From positions 2,542,001-2,606,000 of the forward strand of contig NZ_CP107958.1 in NCBI RefSeq assembly GCF_036075115.1: a DNA stretch of 64,000 nucleotides, given 5' to 3'. This DNA is from Streptomyces sp. NBC_00377 (GTDB lineage: Bacteria > Actinomycetota > Actinomycetes > Streptomycetales > Streptomycetaceae). The stretch's first letter is position 1, and each line of letters begins with the position of its first letter. A model generated the notes under the pieces. That model saw nothing but the letters and a program-made list of their open reading frames with translations. It did not search any database and was not told the origin of the DNA. A program made the translations under genes and the position numbers. Below are positions 9,132 to 20,130 of the stretch, piece by piece.

Positions 9132-12024
9132 GCAGTGTCCTCGGCCCGAGGTCGCCGCGGGCCGGCGGGGGTGCGAGGCGTACGGACGCGCCGAGGACGC
9201 TCAGGCCGTGCGGGGCCACCACGACCGGTTCCAGGGTGACCGCGACGACCTCGGGGTGGTCGTCGACCAGCCGGGACACCCGCAGCAGCAGCTCCTCCAG
9301 GGCGGCGGTGTCGACGGGCGTCGAGCCACGCCAGCCGAAGAGGAGCGGGGCCGTCCTGATGGACCGGATCAGCGAGGTCGCGTCCCGGTCCGTGACCGGG
9401 ACGAGCCGGTGCGCCATGTCCCCGAGCAGTTGCGAGGCGGCGCCTGCGAGCCCGAAGGACAGGACGGCTCCGGCCGCCGGGTCGATGACCGCGCGGACGA
9501 CCGTGTCGACCCCGCGCGGTGCCATCGCCTGGACGACCGGGCGGATCTCCTCCGGCTTGCCGAACAGTCCGGTCAATTCGGCGTACGAACGACGCAGTTG
9601 CTCCTCGTCCGCCACGTCGAGACGTACGCCGCCCAGGTCCGCGCGGTGTCGCAGGTGCGGGGCCGTGGCCTTCAGGGCGACGGGATAGCCGAGAGCGTCC
9701 GCGGCCCGCGCGGCCTCGTCAGGGGTGGGCGCCGGGATCGCCCGGCGGGTGCGGATGCCGTAGCGGCCGAGCAGCTCGCAGGTCTCCTCGGTGCCGAGGG
9801 TGAGTCCCTGCCCGCGCGCGAGGAGCCCGCCGATCAGTTCGGCCGCGCCCTTCTCGTCGATGTCCTCGTACTCGGGCACCTTGCCGGCGACGGCCGCCTC
9901 GCGCCGCCACTGGGCGTACTTCACGGCCTCCGCGAGGGCGCGGACGGCACGTTCGGCCGCGGGGTAGGCGGGGATGAGGTGCGCTCCCTCGGGCGCCACT
10001 ACGGCCTCGGGCGCCGGCCCGCCGCCCGAGGCGTCGGCGGGTCCAGGGTCCCCGCCGCCGGCACGCGCGCGGTGCTGGTCGTCGGTGGGCTCGCGGTGGT
10101 CGCCGGTGGGCGCCCGGTCCTCGTCGTCGGTACGCGCGCGTGGGGAGGCTTCCGCGCGCGGTGCGGTGCTCGCCGCGGCGGACAGCGCCGTAGCGAGACC
10201 GCCGAGTTCCACGTGCACGACGAGCACCGGTTTGGCGGGAGCGGCGGCCGCGGCCGACCGCAGGGCCTCCGCGAGTTCCGCGTCCCCGGGCGACCTCTCC
10301 CCGATCGCCGGGATGGCCGTCACGACCACCGCGTCGCACGTCTCGTCGGCCAGCGCCCGGGCCAGCGCGGCGTGGAAGTCCTGCGCCGACGCCTCTGTCG
10401 TCAGGTCCGAGGGCGGCTGTGGCCGCAGTCCCTCCGAGAGGCAGGCGTCGTACGTCAGCAGACCGAGGGACTCGGAGTTGCCGAGGATCGCCACCCGTGG
10501 TCCCGTCGGCAGCGGCTGGCGGGCGAGCAGCAGCCCCGCGTCCACCAGTTCGGTGATGGTGTCCACGCGGATCACGCCGGCCTGCCGCAGCAGCGCCGAC
10601 ACCGTCGCGTGCGGCAGCCGCGTCGCCCGGACGGCGTGCCCCTGCGGGGCGGAACCCGCGCCCTGGACGACGACGAGGGGCTTGGCGGCCGCCGTGCGCC
10701 GCGCGAGGCGGGTGAACTTGCGCGGGTTGCCGATGGATTCGAGGTACATGAGGGCGACATCGGTGTCGGGGTCGTCGTACCAGTACTGGAGGACGTCGTT
10801 GCCGGAGACGTCCGCGCGGTTGCCGGAGGAGACGAAGGTCGACACGCCCGTGACACCGGTGACTCCGCCGCCCCGCCGGTGGAGGCGGGACAGCAGGGCG
10901 ATGCCGATGGCGCCGGACTGTGCGAACAGGCCGATCCGCCCGGGCCGCGGCATCTCCGGGGCCAGTGAGGCGTTGAGCCGCACCTCCGGGGAGGTGTTGA
11001 TGACCCCGAAGGCGTTGGGGCCGATGATCCGCATCCCGTACGCGCGTGCGTGCCGGACGAGTTCGCGCTGGCGCTCCCGCCCCTCGGGCCCGCTCTCGGC
11101 ATAGCCGGCGGAGAGGACCACCAGTCCCTGCACGCCGTGCTCGCCGCACTCGGTGACGGCCGCGGGCACCTGTTCCGCCGGGACGGCGACGACCGCGAGG
11201 TCCACGGGCGCCGCTATGTCGCGCACCGAGCGGTGGGCGGGCACCCCGTCCAGTTCCTTCAGATCCTCGGGGAAGGCCTTGTTCACGGCGTAGAGGGGCC
11301 CGGTGAAGCCGGCCTCGCGGAGGTTGCCGAGGACGCTGCGGCCGACACCGCCGGGCGTGCGGCCGGTGCCGACGACGGCGACCGATCCGGGCGCGAGCAG
11401 CCGCCGTACGGAGTGCGCCTCGGCGCGCTGCTCCCGCGCGCGCTGCACGGCGAGGGAGCGCTCGGTGGGTTCGAGCCCGAACTCCAGGTGTACGACGCCG
11501 TCCTCGAAGCTGCGCTTCTGGGTGTAGCCGGCGTCGGTGAACACCTTGATCATCTTGGTGTTGGCGGGAAGGACCTCGGCCGCGAAGCGGCGGATGTCGC
11601 GCTCGCGTGCCACGGCCGCGATGTGTTCGAGCAGCGCGGAGGCGACACCGCGGCCCTGGTGGGCGTCCTGCACGAGGAACGCGACCTCGGCCTCGTCGGC
11701 CGGTCCCGAGGCGGCCATGCCGTCCGGACCAATGCGGTCATAGCGTACGGTTGCGATGAACTCGCCGCCGACCGTGGCCGCGAGTCCCACCCGGTCCACG
11801 AAGTCGTGGTGCGTGAAGCGGTGGACGTCCTTGGCGGACAGGCGCGGGTAGGGCGCGAAGAAACGGTAGTACTTCGACTCGTCCGAAACCTGCTCGTAGA
11901 AGCTGACCAGGCGCTCGGCGTCGTCGGCGGTGATGGGGCGGATGCGCGCGGTGCCGCCGTCGCGCAGCACCACGTCGGCCTCCCAGTGGGCGGGGTACTC
12001 GTGCCGGTCCGACGCGCTCTGCAT
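9121..12024 (-). CDS. Pat-type fusion: GNAT acetyltransferase with NDP-forming acyl-CoA-synthetase domains
   Basis: This 967-residue protein has an N-terminal GNAT domain (about 20-185; acetyl-CoA loop QGRGVASALL), a CoA-binding Rossmann domain (about 205-310), succinyl-CoA-ligase-like domains (about 330-560), a proline/alanine-rich linker and a C-terminal ATP-grasp domain (about 740-960). The order GNAT first, synthetase second is that of actinobacterial protein lysine acetyltransferases such as the Streptomyces lividans Pat, which acetylates and silences acetyl-CoA synthetase. The active-site SHTG segment of real ADP-forming synthetases, which carries the phospho-histidine, is replaced here by TRLPHATVS, so the synthetase part is probably a sensor, not an enzyme. 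ATG 12024 is preferred over a TTG ten codons upstream. Confidence 0.87.
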   Translation of the reverse strand: MQSASDRHEYPAHWEADVVLRDGGTARIRPITADDAERLVSFYEQVSDESKYYRFFAPYPRLSAKDVHRFTHHDFVDRVGLAATVGGEFIATVRYDRIGPDGMAASGPADEAEVAFLVQDAHQGRGVASALLEHIAAVARERDIRRFAAEVLPANTKMIKVFTDAGYTQKRSFEDGVVHLEFGLEPTERSLAVQRAREQRAEAHSVRRLLAPGSVAVVGTGRTPGGVGRSVLGNLREAGFTGPLYAVNKAFPEDLKELDGVPAHRSVRDIAAPVDLAVVAVPAEQVPAAVTECGEHGVQGLVVLSAGYAESGPEGRERQRELVRHARAYGMRIIGPNAFGVINTSPEVRLNASLAPEMPRPGRIGLFAQSGAIGIALLSRLHRRGGGVTGVTGVSTFVSSGNRADVSGNDVLQYWYDDPDTDVALMYLESIGNPRKFTRLARRTAAAKPLVVVQGAGSAPQGHAVRATRLPHATVSALLRQAGVIRVDTITELVDAGLLLARQPLPTGPRVAILGNSESLGLLTYDACLSEGLRPQPPSDLTTEASAQDFHAALARALADETCDAVVVTAIPAIGERSPGDAELAEALRSAAAAAPAKPVLVVHVELGGLATALSAAASTAPRAEASPRARTDDEDRAPTGDHREPTDDQHRARAGGGDPGPADASGGGPAPEAVVAPEGAHLIPAYPAAERAVRALAEAVKYAQWRREAAVAGKVPEYEDIDEKGAAELIGGLLARGQGLTLGTEETCELLGRYGIRTRRAIPAPTPDEAARAADALGYPVALKATAPHLRHRADLGGVRLDVADEEQLRRSYAELTGLFGKPEEIRPVVQAMAPRGVDTVVRAVIDPAAGAVLSFGLAGAASQLLGDMAHRLVPVTDRDATSLIRSIRTAPLLFGWRGSTPVDTAALEELLLRVSRLVDDHPEVVAVTLEPVVVAPHGLSVLGASVRLAPPPARGDLGPRTLPTY

Positions 12025-12163
12025 GGGGCCCAGACTACGGCTCGCGTACGGCAACGGCGCGAGGCAGTCTGTGGAGGACGGAAGTCGGATCGAGGCCGCG
12101 ATCCGAGGACCACGGCAGGAGGGGGCCCACCACCCCCTCCCTCATACGCTTCACGTGTGGAAC

Positions 12164-12179
12164 ACTGGTCTAGACAACC
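12164..12179. promoter_or_regulatory. dre site: probable DasR operator upstream of ptsH
   Basis: ACTGGTCTAGACAACC matches the DasR-responsive element consensus (ACTGGTCTAGACCACT) through the central palindrome TGGTCTAGAC and lies 25 bases before ptsH. DasR, the GntR/HutC-family N-acetylglucosamine regulator, is known to control pts genes in Streptomyces coelicolor. The DasR gene is not in this window. Confidence 0.8.
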
Positions 12180-12203
12180 TGAAACACTGAAGGGCAGCAT
12201 CAC

Positions 12204-12485
12204 ATGGCTGAGCGCCGCGTCAACGTCGGCTGGGCCGAGGGCCTTCACGCCCGCCCCGCTTCCATCTTCGTCCGGGCCGCCACGGCCGCAGGCATCCCGG
12301 TGACGATCGCCAAGGCAGACGGCAACCCCGTCAACGCGGCCTCCATGCTGGCCGTGCTCGGCCTGGGCGCCCAGGGCGGCGAGGAGATCGTCCTCGCCTC
12401 CGAGGCGGACGGCGCGGACGCCGCGCTCGACCGCCTGGCGAAGTTGGTCGCCGAGGGACTCGAGGAGCTTCCCGAGACCGTCTGA
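12204..12485 (+). CDS. ptsH: HPr phosphocarrier protein of the sugar phosphotransferase system
   Basis: This 93-residue HPr accepts phosphate from enzyme I on His15 (GLHARPAS) and passes it to sugar-specific EIIA proteins, in Streptomyces for N-acetylglucosamine and fructose uptake. The second conserved patch, NAASMLAVLGLGAQGGEEI, carries Ser47 at the position of the regulatory serine of Firmicutes HPr, although Streptomyces lacks the classic HPr kinase. The gene is monocistronic, with a dre site upstream and a terminator downstream, and is divergent from the Pat-type gene. Confidence 0.97.
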   Translation: MAERRVNVGWAEGLHARPASIFVRAATAAGIPVTIAKADGNPVNAASMLAVLGLGAQGGEEIVLASEADGADAALDRLAKLVAEGLEELPETV

Positions 12486-12531
12486 CCGATGAATGCGGTG
12501 TTCGCCGCCTCATAGGCGTCACGGATACCTC

Positions 12532-12565
12532 GAAGGGCTCGTCCGAATTATCGGGCGAGCCCTTC
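12532..12565 (+). terminator. Terminator after ptsH
   Basis: A 14-position hairpin (GAAGGGCTCG, one mismatch, CCG) with loop AATTAT is followed by TTCATT. It begins 46 bases after the stop. Confidence 0.88.
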
Positions 12566-12635
12566 TTCATTCCCGTTCCCGGGCAGCAGAAATAATCCCC
12601 CGCGAATTATCCCCTCTTTGTATACGGCCCTCTTG

Positions 12636-13331
12636 TTAATGCCGCAGGCCCGTCATGTTTACGGGAGGTTGCGAAGTCCTCACACGGTCGAGGCGCTCGG
12701 CGCCGCCGGAAAAGCGCAGCCGGTGCGCGGCCGTCGCGCGCTCGGTGTGGAGCGACGTGATCGCCCGCGCGCGCTCGCCGTCGCCGCGTGCCACGGCGTC
12801 CACGATCGCGCCGTGCTCCGCCCACGACTCCACGGGGTCCGCCGGCGCCTCCACCGCGTACATCCACGCGATCTTGTGGCGCAGCTGGGTGAGCATCGAC
12901 GTCAGGGCGTGGCTTCCCGAGGACTGGGCGAGCGTCTCGTGGAACCAGCTCCCCAGGGAGCGCAGATCCTCGCTGTTGCCCCTCCGGGCCCGCTCCTGGC
13001 CCAGTCGGACGAGCCCGCGCAGCACCTTCAGATGAGCCTCGGTGCGGCGCTGTGCGGCCCGGGAGGCGCCGAGCGGCTCCAGGAGCATGCGCATCTCAAG
13101 AAGGTCCGCGGCCTCCAGCTCCGTCGGCTCCGCGACGCACGCGCCCGCGTGCCGCCGCGTGACGACGAAGCCCTCGGCCTCCAGGGTGCGCAGCGCCTCC
13201 CGGACCGGAACGCGGGAGACGCCGTAGCGGCGGGCGAGAAGTTCCTCGGTGAGACGGCTGCCGCGCTCGTAGACACCCGCGACGATGTCGTCCCGAATGG
13301 CCGTGCACACCGAGTGCGCCGGAATACGCAT
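12636..13331 (-). CDS. GntR-family transcriptional regulator (FadR/FCD type)
   Basis: The 231-residue protein has an N-terminal winged helix-turn-helix (about 8-72, with RRYGVSRVPVREALRTLEAEGFV) and a C-terminal all-helical FCD effector domain (about 80-205). Candidate metal ligands of FCD proteins are present (HETLAQSS, AEHGAIVDAV and SLHTERA). FCD regulators usually sense carboxylic acids. Start ATG 13331 follows GGAGG. No metabolic gene is adjacent, so its target is unknown. It is not DasR, which carries a UTRA domain. Confidence 0.85.
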   Translation of the reverse strand: MRIPAHSVCTAIRDDIVAGVYERGSRLTEELLARRYGVSRVPVREALRTLEAEGFVVTRRHAGACVAEPTELEAADLLEMRMLLEPLGASRAAQRRTEAHLKVLRGLVRLGQERARRGNSEDLRSLGSWFHETLAQSSGSHALTSMLTQLRHKIAWMYAVEAPADPVESWAEHGAIVDAVARGDGERARAITSLHTERATAAHRLRFSGGAERLDRVRTSQPPVNMTGLRH

Positions 13332-13473
13332 GACGGACCTCCGCCTTAATCCCCGTGAAACGTCGATGATTGACGTGTGTTCCGTGACTCTATTGCAATG
13401 AGCGGGAAATTCCGACGGCGAGCCGGATTCCGGGGATATTTTTTGGACAGCGGAGGCCCCCGAAACGGCGAAA

Positions 13474-13495
13474 GCCCCGGCCGGGAGGCCGGGGC
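13474..13495 (-). terminator. Terminator after the M23 peptidase gene
   Basis: GCCCCGGCC-TCCC-GGCCGGGGC on the minus strand is followed by TTTC, 25 bases after the peptidase stop. Confidence 0.85.
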
Positions 13496-13519
13496 AGAAC
13501 GATCTGTCGCCGTGGGTCG

Positions 13520-14263
13520 TCAGACGTTCACGCCGTGCTTGCGCAGGTAGGCGACCGGGTCCATGTCGGAGCCGTACTCCGCGGTGGTGCGGGCCTCGAA
13601 GTGCAGATGCGGGCCGGTGACGTTGCCGGTGGCGCCGGACAGGCCGATGCGCTGGCCCGGGGTGACGTGCTGACCCACCGACACCGCGATGGACGACAGG
13701 TGACCGTACTGGGTGTAGGTCCCGTCGTTCATCTTGATCACGATCTGGTTCCCGTAGGAGCCGCCCCATCCGGCCTCGACCACGGTGCCGGAGCCGACCG
13801 CGTGCACGGAGGTGCCGCTCGCGGCGTGGAAGTCGATGCCGGTGTGGCTGCCGGAGGACCACAGAGAGCTGCTGGCCTGGTAGCCGGTGGAGACATAGGA
13901 ACCGGTGATCGGCGGTACGAAGGTGTTGAGGAGCTTGCGCTCGGCCTCACGGGCGGCACGTACGCGTGCCTCGCGCTCCTCCACCGCCTTCTTGACGGCG
14001 GCCTGGCGGGCGGCCTCCTCGAAGGCCGCCTGCTTCTGCACGGCGACCTGGTCGTCGATCTGCTCGACGACGGACTCGCCGGCGGTGACCACGGGGATCA
14101 GCCCGGTCTGCTCAGGGGTGGGCTCGGCTGCGAAGGCCGGGGTGGAGGCGACGGTGGCCATGACACCGGTGGTGGTGAGCGCCGCGATGCCCGCCGCGCG
14201 GACGCCGCTGCGCTGCATCCGGCTGGGCCGACGGTGCTTCCCGGTGGCGCAGGTGAACGCCAT
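13520..14263 (-). CDS. Secreted M23-family cell wall endopeptidase
   Basis: This 247-residue protein has a positively charged, Sec-type signal peptide ending near AFA-A (about residue 45). An Ala/Glu/Arg-rich coiled coil follows (about 62-112) and then a LytM/M23 domain (about 120-245). The zinc ligands are visible in SHTGIDFHA and GPHLHFE, so it should cleave peptide cross-links in peptidoglycan. A c-di-AMP riboswitch forms the leader. The AAGGA ribosome binding site lies at the end of that element. Expression should therefore fall when c-di-AMP is high, as for other Streptomyces wall hydrolases carrying this leader. Confidence 0.92.
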   Translation of the reverse strand: MAFTCATGKHRRPSRMQRSGVRAAGIAALTTTGVMATVASTPAFAAEPTPEQTGLIPVVTAGESVVEQIDDQVAVQKQAAFEEAARQAAVKKAVEEREARVRAAREAERKLLNTFVPPITGSYVSTGYQASSSLWSSGSHTGIDFHAASGTSVHAVGSGTVVEAGWGGSYGNQIVIKMNDGTYTQYGHLSSIAVSVGQHVTPGQRIGLSGATGNVTGPHLHFEARTTAEYGSDMDPVAYLRKHGVNV

Positions 14264-14267
14264 GAAG

Positions 14268-14440
14268 TTGGGGGTGTCCTTTCCTTCCCTCTCGCCTACC
14301 GGGTTAGCTGACGGGTTCGGAGCAGGAAGGTCTCCTACGGACCCCCTCGCGCTGCACGCGCGGGCGTCCGATTCACCCCAGGGACTTCACAAGTGGGTCC
14401 CCGGCTCCCCTGGCTCGCGCCGTACGGGGACTCGGCGATG
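14268..14440 (-). ncRNA. c-di-AMP (ydaO-yuaA) riboswitch leader of the M23 peptidase gene
   Basis: The minus strand carries the conserved blocks of the ydaO/yuaA class in order: GAGCCAGGGGAGCCGGGGAC, then GGGGTGAATCGG, then CTCCGAACCCGTCAGCT, then AACCCGGTAGGCGAGAG, then GGAAGGAAAGGACACC just before the peptidase start. In Streptomyces this riboswitch class precedes wall-remodelling genes (rpf, M23, NlpC/P60) and turns them off when c-di-AMP binds. Outer boundaries are approximate. Confidence 0.92.
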
Positions 14441-14591
14441 ACTGTCCGGTGCCGCGGGTGCGGCGCACTGCCTGACGAACAGCCCGGATGACGCTAAGCG
14501 GCGCGGGTTTCAATCCTCAAACGGATCCCGGTTTTTGTAGCGCATCCCACAGGGCAGACGGGCAGCGTCCGCCTCAATTCGGACATGCGGA

Positions 14592-14622
14592 GGCCCTGGT
14601 GACGCTCTCGTCGACCAGGGCC
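14592..14622 (-). terminator. Terminator after the M16 peptidase operon
   Basis: A 9-bp stem GGCCCTGGT/ACCAGGGCC with a 13-base loop lies 28 bases downstream of the second M16 gene. Confidence 0.65.
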
Positions 14623-14626
14623 CCTG

Positions 14627-14638
14627 CACGCGCGCGTG
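14627..14638. repeat. CACGCGCGCGTG palindrome, copy 2
   Basis: Perfect 12-base palindrome between the stop codon of the M16 operon (14650) and its terminator. Confidence 0.8.
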
Positions 14639-14649
14639 GTTGGCGGGAT

Positions 14650-16038
14650 CTACTCCGCCGACACGACCTTCACCTCGCCGATGCCGAGAGCCTCGACCGG
14701 CTCCTTGATCTGCGCGGCGTCACCGACGAGCACGGTGACCAGCCGGTCCACCGGGAAGGCGTTCACGGCCGCCGCGGTCGCCTCCACCGTGCCGGTCGCG
14801 GCGAGCTGCTGGTACAGCGTGGCCTGGAAGTCGTCGGGCAGATGCTGCTCGACCTGGTCGGCCAGCGTGCCGGCGACGGCCGCGGCCGTCTCGAACTTCA
14901 GCGGCGCCACGCCGACCAGGTTCTGCACGGCGACGTCACGCTCGGCGTCGGTCAGCCCCTCGGCGGCGAGGGTGCGCAGGACCTTCCAGAGGTCGTCCAG
15001 AGCGGGACCGGTGTTCGGGGTGTCCACGGAGCCGCTGATCGCGAGCATCGCGGCGCCCGAGCCGTCCGGGGCCGACCGCAGGACCTGGCCGAACGCGCGG
15101 ACCCCGTAGGTGTAGCCCTTCTCCTCGCGCAGGACACGGTCCAGCCGGGAGGTGAGGGTGCCGCCGAGGCAGTACGTGCCGAGCACCTGCGCCGGCCACA
15201 CACGGTCGTGCCGGTCGGCGCCGATCCGGCCGATCAGCAACTGCGTCTGGACGGCGCCGGGGCGGTCCACGATGACGACCCGGCCGGTGTCGTCGGCGGT
15301 CACCGGCGGCACGGGCCGCGGCTGGGCCGAGGACCCCGTCCAGGCGCCCAGGGTGTCACCGAGGAGCGCGTCCAGGTCGACGCCGGTGAGGTCGCCGACG
15401 ACCACGGCGGTGGCGGTGGCGGGGCGGACGTGCTTCTCGTGGAAGGCGCGTACGGCGGCCGAGTCGATCTTCTCGACCGTCTCCGCGGTGCCCTGGCGCG
15501 GGCGCGACATCCGCGCGGTGGCCGGGAACAGCTCCTTGGAGAGCTCCTTGGCGGCGCGCCGGGAGGGGTTGGCCAGCTCGTGCGGGATCTCGTCCAGGCG
15601 GTTGCGGACGAGGCGCTCGACCTCGCTGTCGGCGAACGCGGGCGCCCTGAGGGCGTCCGCGAGCAGACCGAGCCCCTTGGGCAGGCGCGAGACAGGCACC
15701 TCGAGGCTCAGCCGGACGCCGGGGTGGTCGGCGTGTGCGTCCAGGGTGGCGCCGCAGCGCTCCAGTTCGGCGGCGAACTCCTCGGCGGAGTGCTTGTCGG
15801 TGCCCTCCGAGAACGCGCGCGCCATGATCGTGGCGACACCGTCGAGGCCGATCGGTTCGGCGTCCAGGGGCGCGTCGAGGAGGACCTCGACGGCGACGAC
15901 CTGCTGGCCGGGACGGTGGCAGTGCAGCACGGTCAGGCCGTTGGCCAGCGCGGTGCGCTCGGGCGCCGGGAACGCCCACGGCTTGGCCTCGCCCGCCCGG
16001 GGCTGGGGGTGGAAGTCCATCGTGGCGAGCTCGGTCAC
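14650..16038 (-). CDS. M16-family peptidase-like protein, non-catalytic partner type
   Basis: This 462-residue protein has the two-module M16 (insulinase/processing peptidase) fold. The inverted zinc motif HxxEH is absent: the corresponding region reads GVATIMARAFSEGTDKHSAEEF. The substrate-binding motif is kept near the middle (REEKGYTYGVRAFGQ, Arg/Tyr pair). This is the pattern of the alpha-type subunit that pairs with an active beta-type M16 subunit. GTG 16038 overlaps the stop of that active subunit by four bases (GTGA), which supports a 1:1 complex. Nothing suggests secretion. Confidence 0.88.
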   Translation of the reverse strand: MTELATMDFHPQPRAGEAKPWAFPAPERTALANGLTVLHCHRPGQQVVAVEVLLDAPLDAEPIGLDGVATIMARAFSEGTDKHSAEEFAAELERCGATLDAHADHPGVRLSLEVPVSRLPKGLGLLADALRAPAFADSEVERLVRNRLDEIPHELANPSRRAAKELSKELFPATARMSRPRQGTAETVEKIDSAAVRAFHEKHVRPATATAVVVGDLTGVDLDALLGDTLGAWTGSSAQPRPVPPVTADDTGRVVIVDRPGAVQTQLLIGRIGADRHDRVWPAQVLGTYCLGGTLTSRLDRVLREEKGYTYGVRAFGQVLRSAPDGSGAAMLAISGSVDTPNTGPALDDLWKVLRTLAAEGLTDAERDVAVQNLVGVAPLKFETAAAVAGTLADQVEQHLPDDFQATLYQQLAATGTVEATAAAVNAFPVDRLVTVLVGDAAQIKEPVEALGIGEVKVVSAE

Positions 16039-17384
16039 CGGGCCGTCTCCTCGTTCTCGTCCTGGTCGGCGGGCGCTTCGGGGGCGGTCGGCTCGTAGAC
16101 GAGCACCGCACGGTTGTCGGGGCGCAGACGGGCCTTGGCGACCTCGCGCACCTCCTCGGGCGTCACCTCCAGCACACGCTGGACGGCGGTGAGGGCGAGC
16201 TGCGGGTCGCCGAACAGGACGGCGAACCGGCACAGTTCGTCGGCGCGGCCGGCGACCGTGCCGAGCCGGTCGAGCCACTCGCGCTCCAGCTGCGCCTGGG
16301 CCCGCTCCATTTCCTCGGCCGTGGGGCCCTCCTCGGCGAACCGGGCGAGCTCCTCGTCGATGGCGGCCTCGATGACGGGCACCTCGACGTCGGCGGACGT
16401 CTTCACATCCAGCCAGCCCAGGGAGGGCGCCCCGGCGAGGCGCAGCAGGCCGAAGCCGGCCGCGACGGCCGTACGGTCGCGGCGCACCAGCCGGTTGTAG
16501 AGACGAGAGGACTCGCCGCCGCCGAGGACGGTGAGCGCCAGGTCGGCGGCGTCGCACACGCGCGTGCCGTCCTCGGGCAGGCGGTAGGCGGCCATCAGCG
16601 CACGGGACGGCACCTCCTCCTCCACGACCTCACGCAGCTGCTCGCCGATGACGTCGGGCAGTCCGCCGTCACGCGGCGCGGGCTTGCCGTCGTGGCCGGG
16701 GATGGAACCGAAGTACTTCTCGACCCAGGCGAGGGTCTGCTCCGGGTCGATGTCGCCGACCACGGAGAGCACCGCGTTGTTGGGCGCGTAGTACGTCCGG
16801 AAGAACGCGCGCGCGTCCTCCAGGGTCGCCGCGTCCAGGTCGGCCATCGAACCGATCGGCGTGTGGTGGTAGGGGTGACCCTCCGGGTAGGCGAGGGCGG
16901 TCAGCTTCTCGAACGCGGTGCCGTAGGGGACGTTGTCGTAGCGCTGGCGGCGCTCGTTCTTGACGACGTCGCGCTGGTTCTCCATCGACTCGTCGTCGAG
17001 CGCGGTGAGCAGCGAGCCCATGCGGTCGGCCTCCAGCCAGAGGGCGAGCTCCAGCTGGTGGGTGGGCATGGTCTCGAAGTAGTTGGTGCGCTCGAAGCTG
17101 GTGGTGCCGTTGAGCGAGCCGCCCGCCCCCTGCACGAGCTCGAAGTGGCCGTTGCCCTTGACCTGGCCGGAGCCCTGGAACATCAGATGCTCGAAAAGGT
17201 GAGCAAGACCCGTACGCCCCTTGACTTCGTGGCGTGAACCGACGTCGTACCAGAGGCACACCGCCGCGACGGGGGTCAGGTGGTCCTCCGAGAGCACCAC
17301 GCGCAGGCCGTTGGCCAGACGGTGCTCGGTCGCTGTCAGGCCCCCGGAGCCTGCCTGGGCTGTGGCCGTGTGACCCATGGGCAT
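16035..17384 (-). CDS. M16-family zinc metallopeptidase, catalytic subunit
   Basis: The 449-residue protein has an intact inverted zinc site, His62-x-x-Glu65-His66 (AHLFEHLMFQGS). The distal glutamate is in the segment ENQRDVVKNERRQRYDN (about residue 144), and both M16 modules are present. It should digest small unfolded peptides in the cytoplasm, together with the inactive partner translated from the overlapping downstream gene. I chose ATG 17384 because GGAAGGG is seven bases upstream; ATGs at 17390 and 17378 are alternatives. It is divergent from parC across a 268-base promoter region. Confidence 0.92.
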   Translation of the reverse strand: MPMGHTATAQAGSGGLTATEHRLANGLRVVLSEDHLTPVAAVCLWYDVGSRHEVKGRTGLAHLFEHLMFQGSGQVKGNGHFELVQGAGGSLNGTTSFERTNYFETMPTHQLELALWLEADRMGSLLTALDDESMENQRDVVKNERRQRYDNVPYGTAFEKLTALAYPEGHPYHHTPIGSMADLDAATLEDARAFFRTYYAPNNAVLSVVGDIDPEQTLAWVEKYFGSIPGHDGKPAPRDGGLPDVIGEQLREVVEEEVPSRALMAAYRLPEDGTRVCDAADLALTVLGGGESSRLYNRLVRRDRTAVAAGFGLLRLAGAPSLGWLDVKTSADVEVPVIEAAIDEELARFAEEGPTAEEMERAQAQLEREWLDRLGTVAGRADELCRFAVLFGDPQLALTAVQRVLEVTPEEVREVAKARLRPDNRAVLVYEPTAPEAPADQDENEETAR

Positions 17385-17652
17385 GTACATCCCTTCCGAT
17401 CGCGGACGCGGTCGTCGAAACCGCGGTTTTCCTGCCGGTCCTGCCACTGTATGCAAGCGTGCGGAGGGTCTGCGAAGTTCCCGCACGACATACGCCGAGA
17501 GCGAGATCGCGTAGCCTGCGGGCAGCCGCGGAGGAGATGCCTCTGCGTACGGGCCGGACGGCCGACGCCGGGCCTCGCCCGCTCTGTCAGTGCCACGGTC
17601 CACAATGGTCCGCGTCAGATCCGTATCACGCCCCAGCAAGGAGCCGGCAGCG

Positions 17653-20126
<2,474 letters not shown>

Positions 20127-20130
<4 letters not shown>

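Noticed and set aside
12636..13331. The GntR regulator next to ptsH being DasR
   Set aside because: Its C-terminal domain is FCD-type, whereas DasR has a UTRA (HutC-type) domain.
16039..16557. Upstream extension of the second M16 protein
   Set aside because: It overlaps the coding sequence of the first M16 gene out of frame and has arginine-rich nonsense composition; GTG 16038 with the GTGA junction explains the start.
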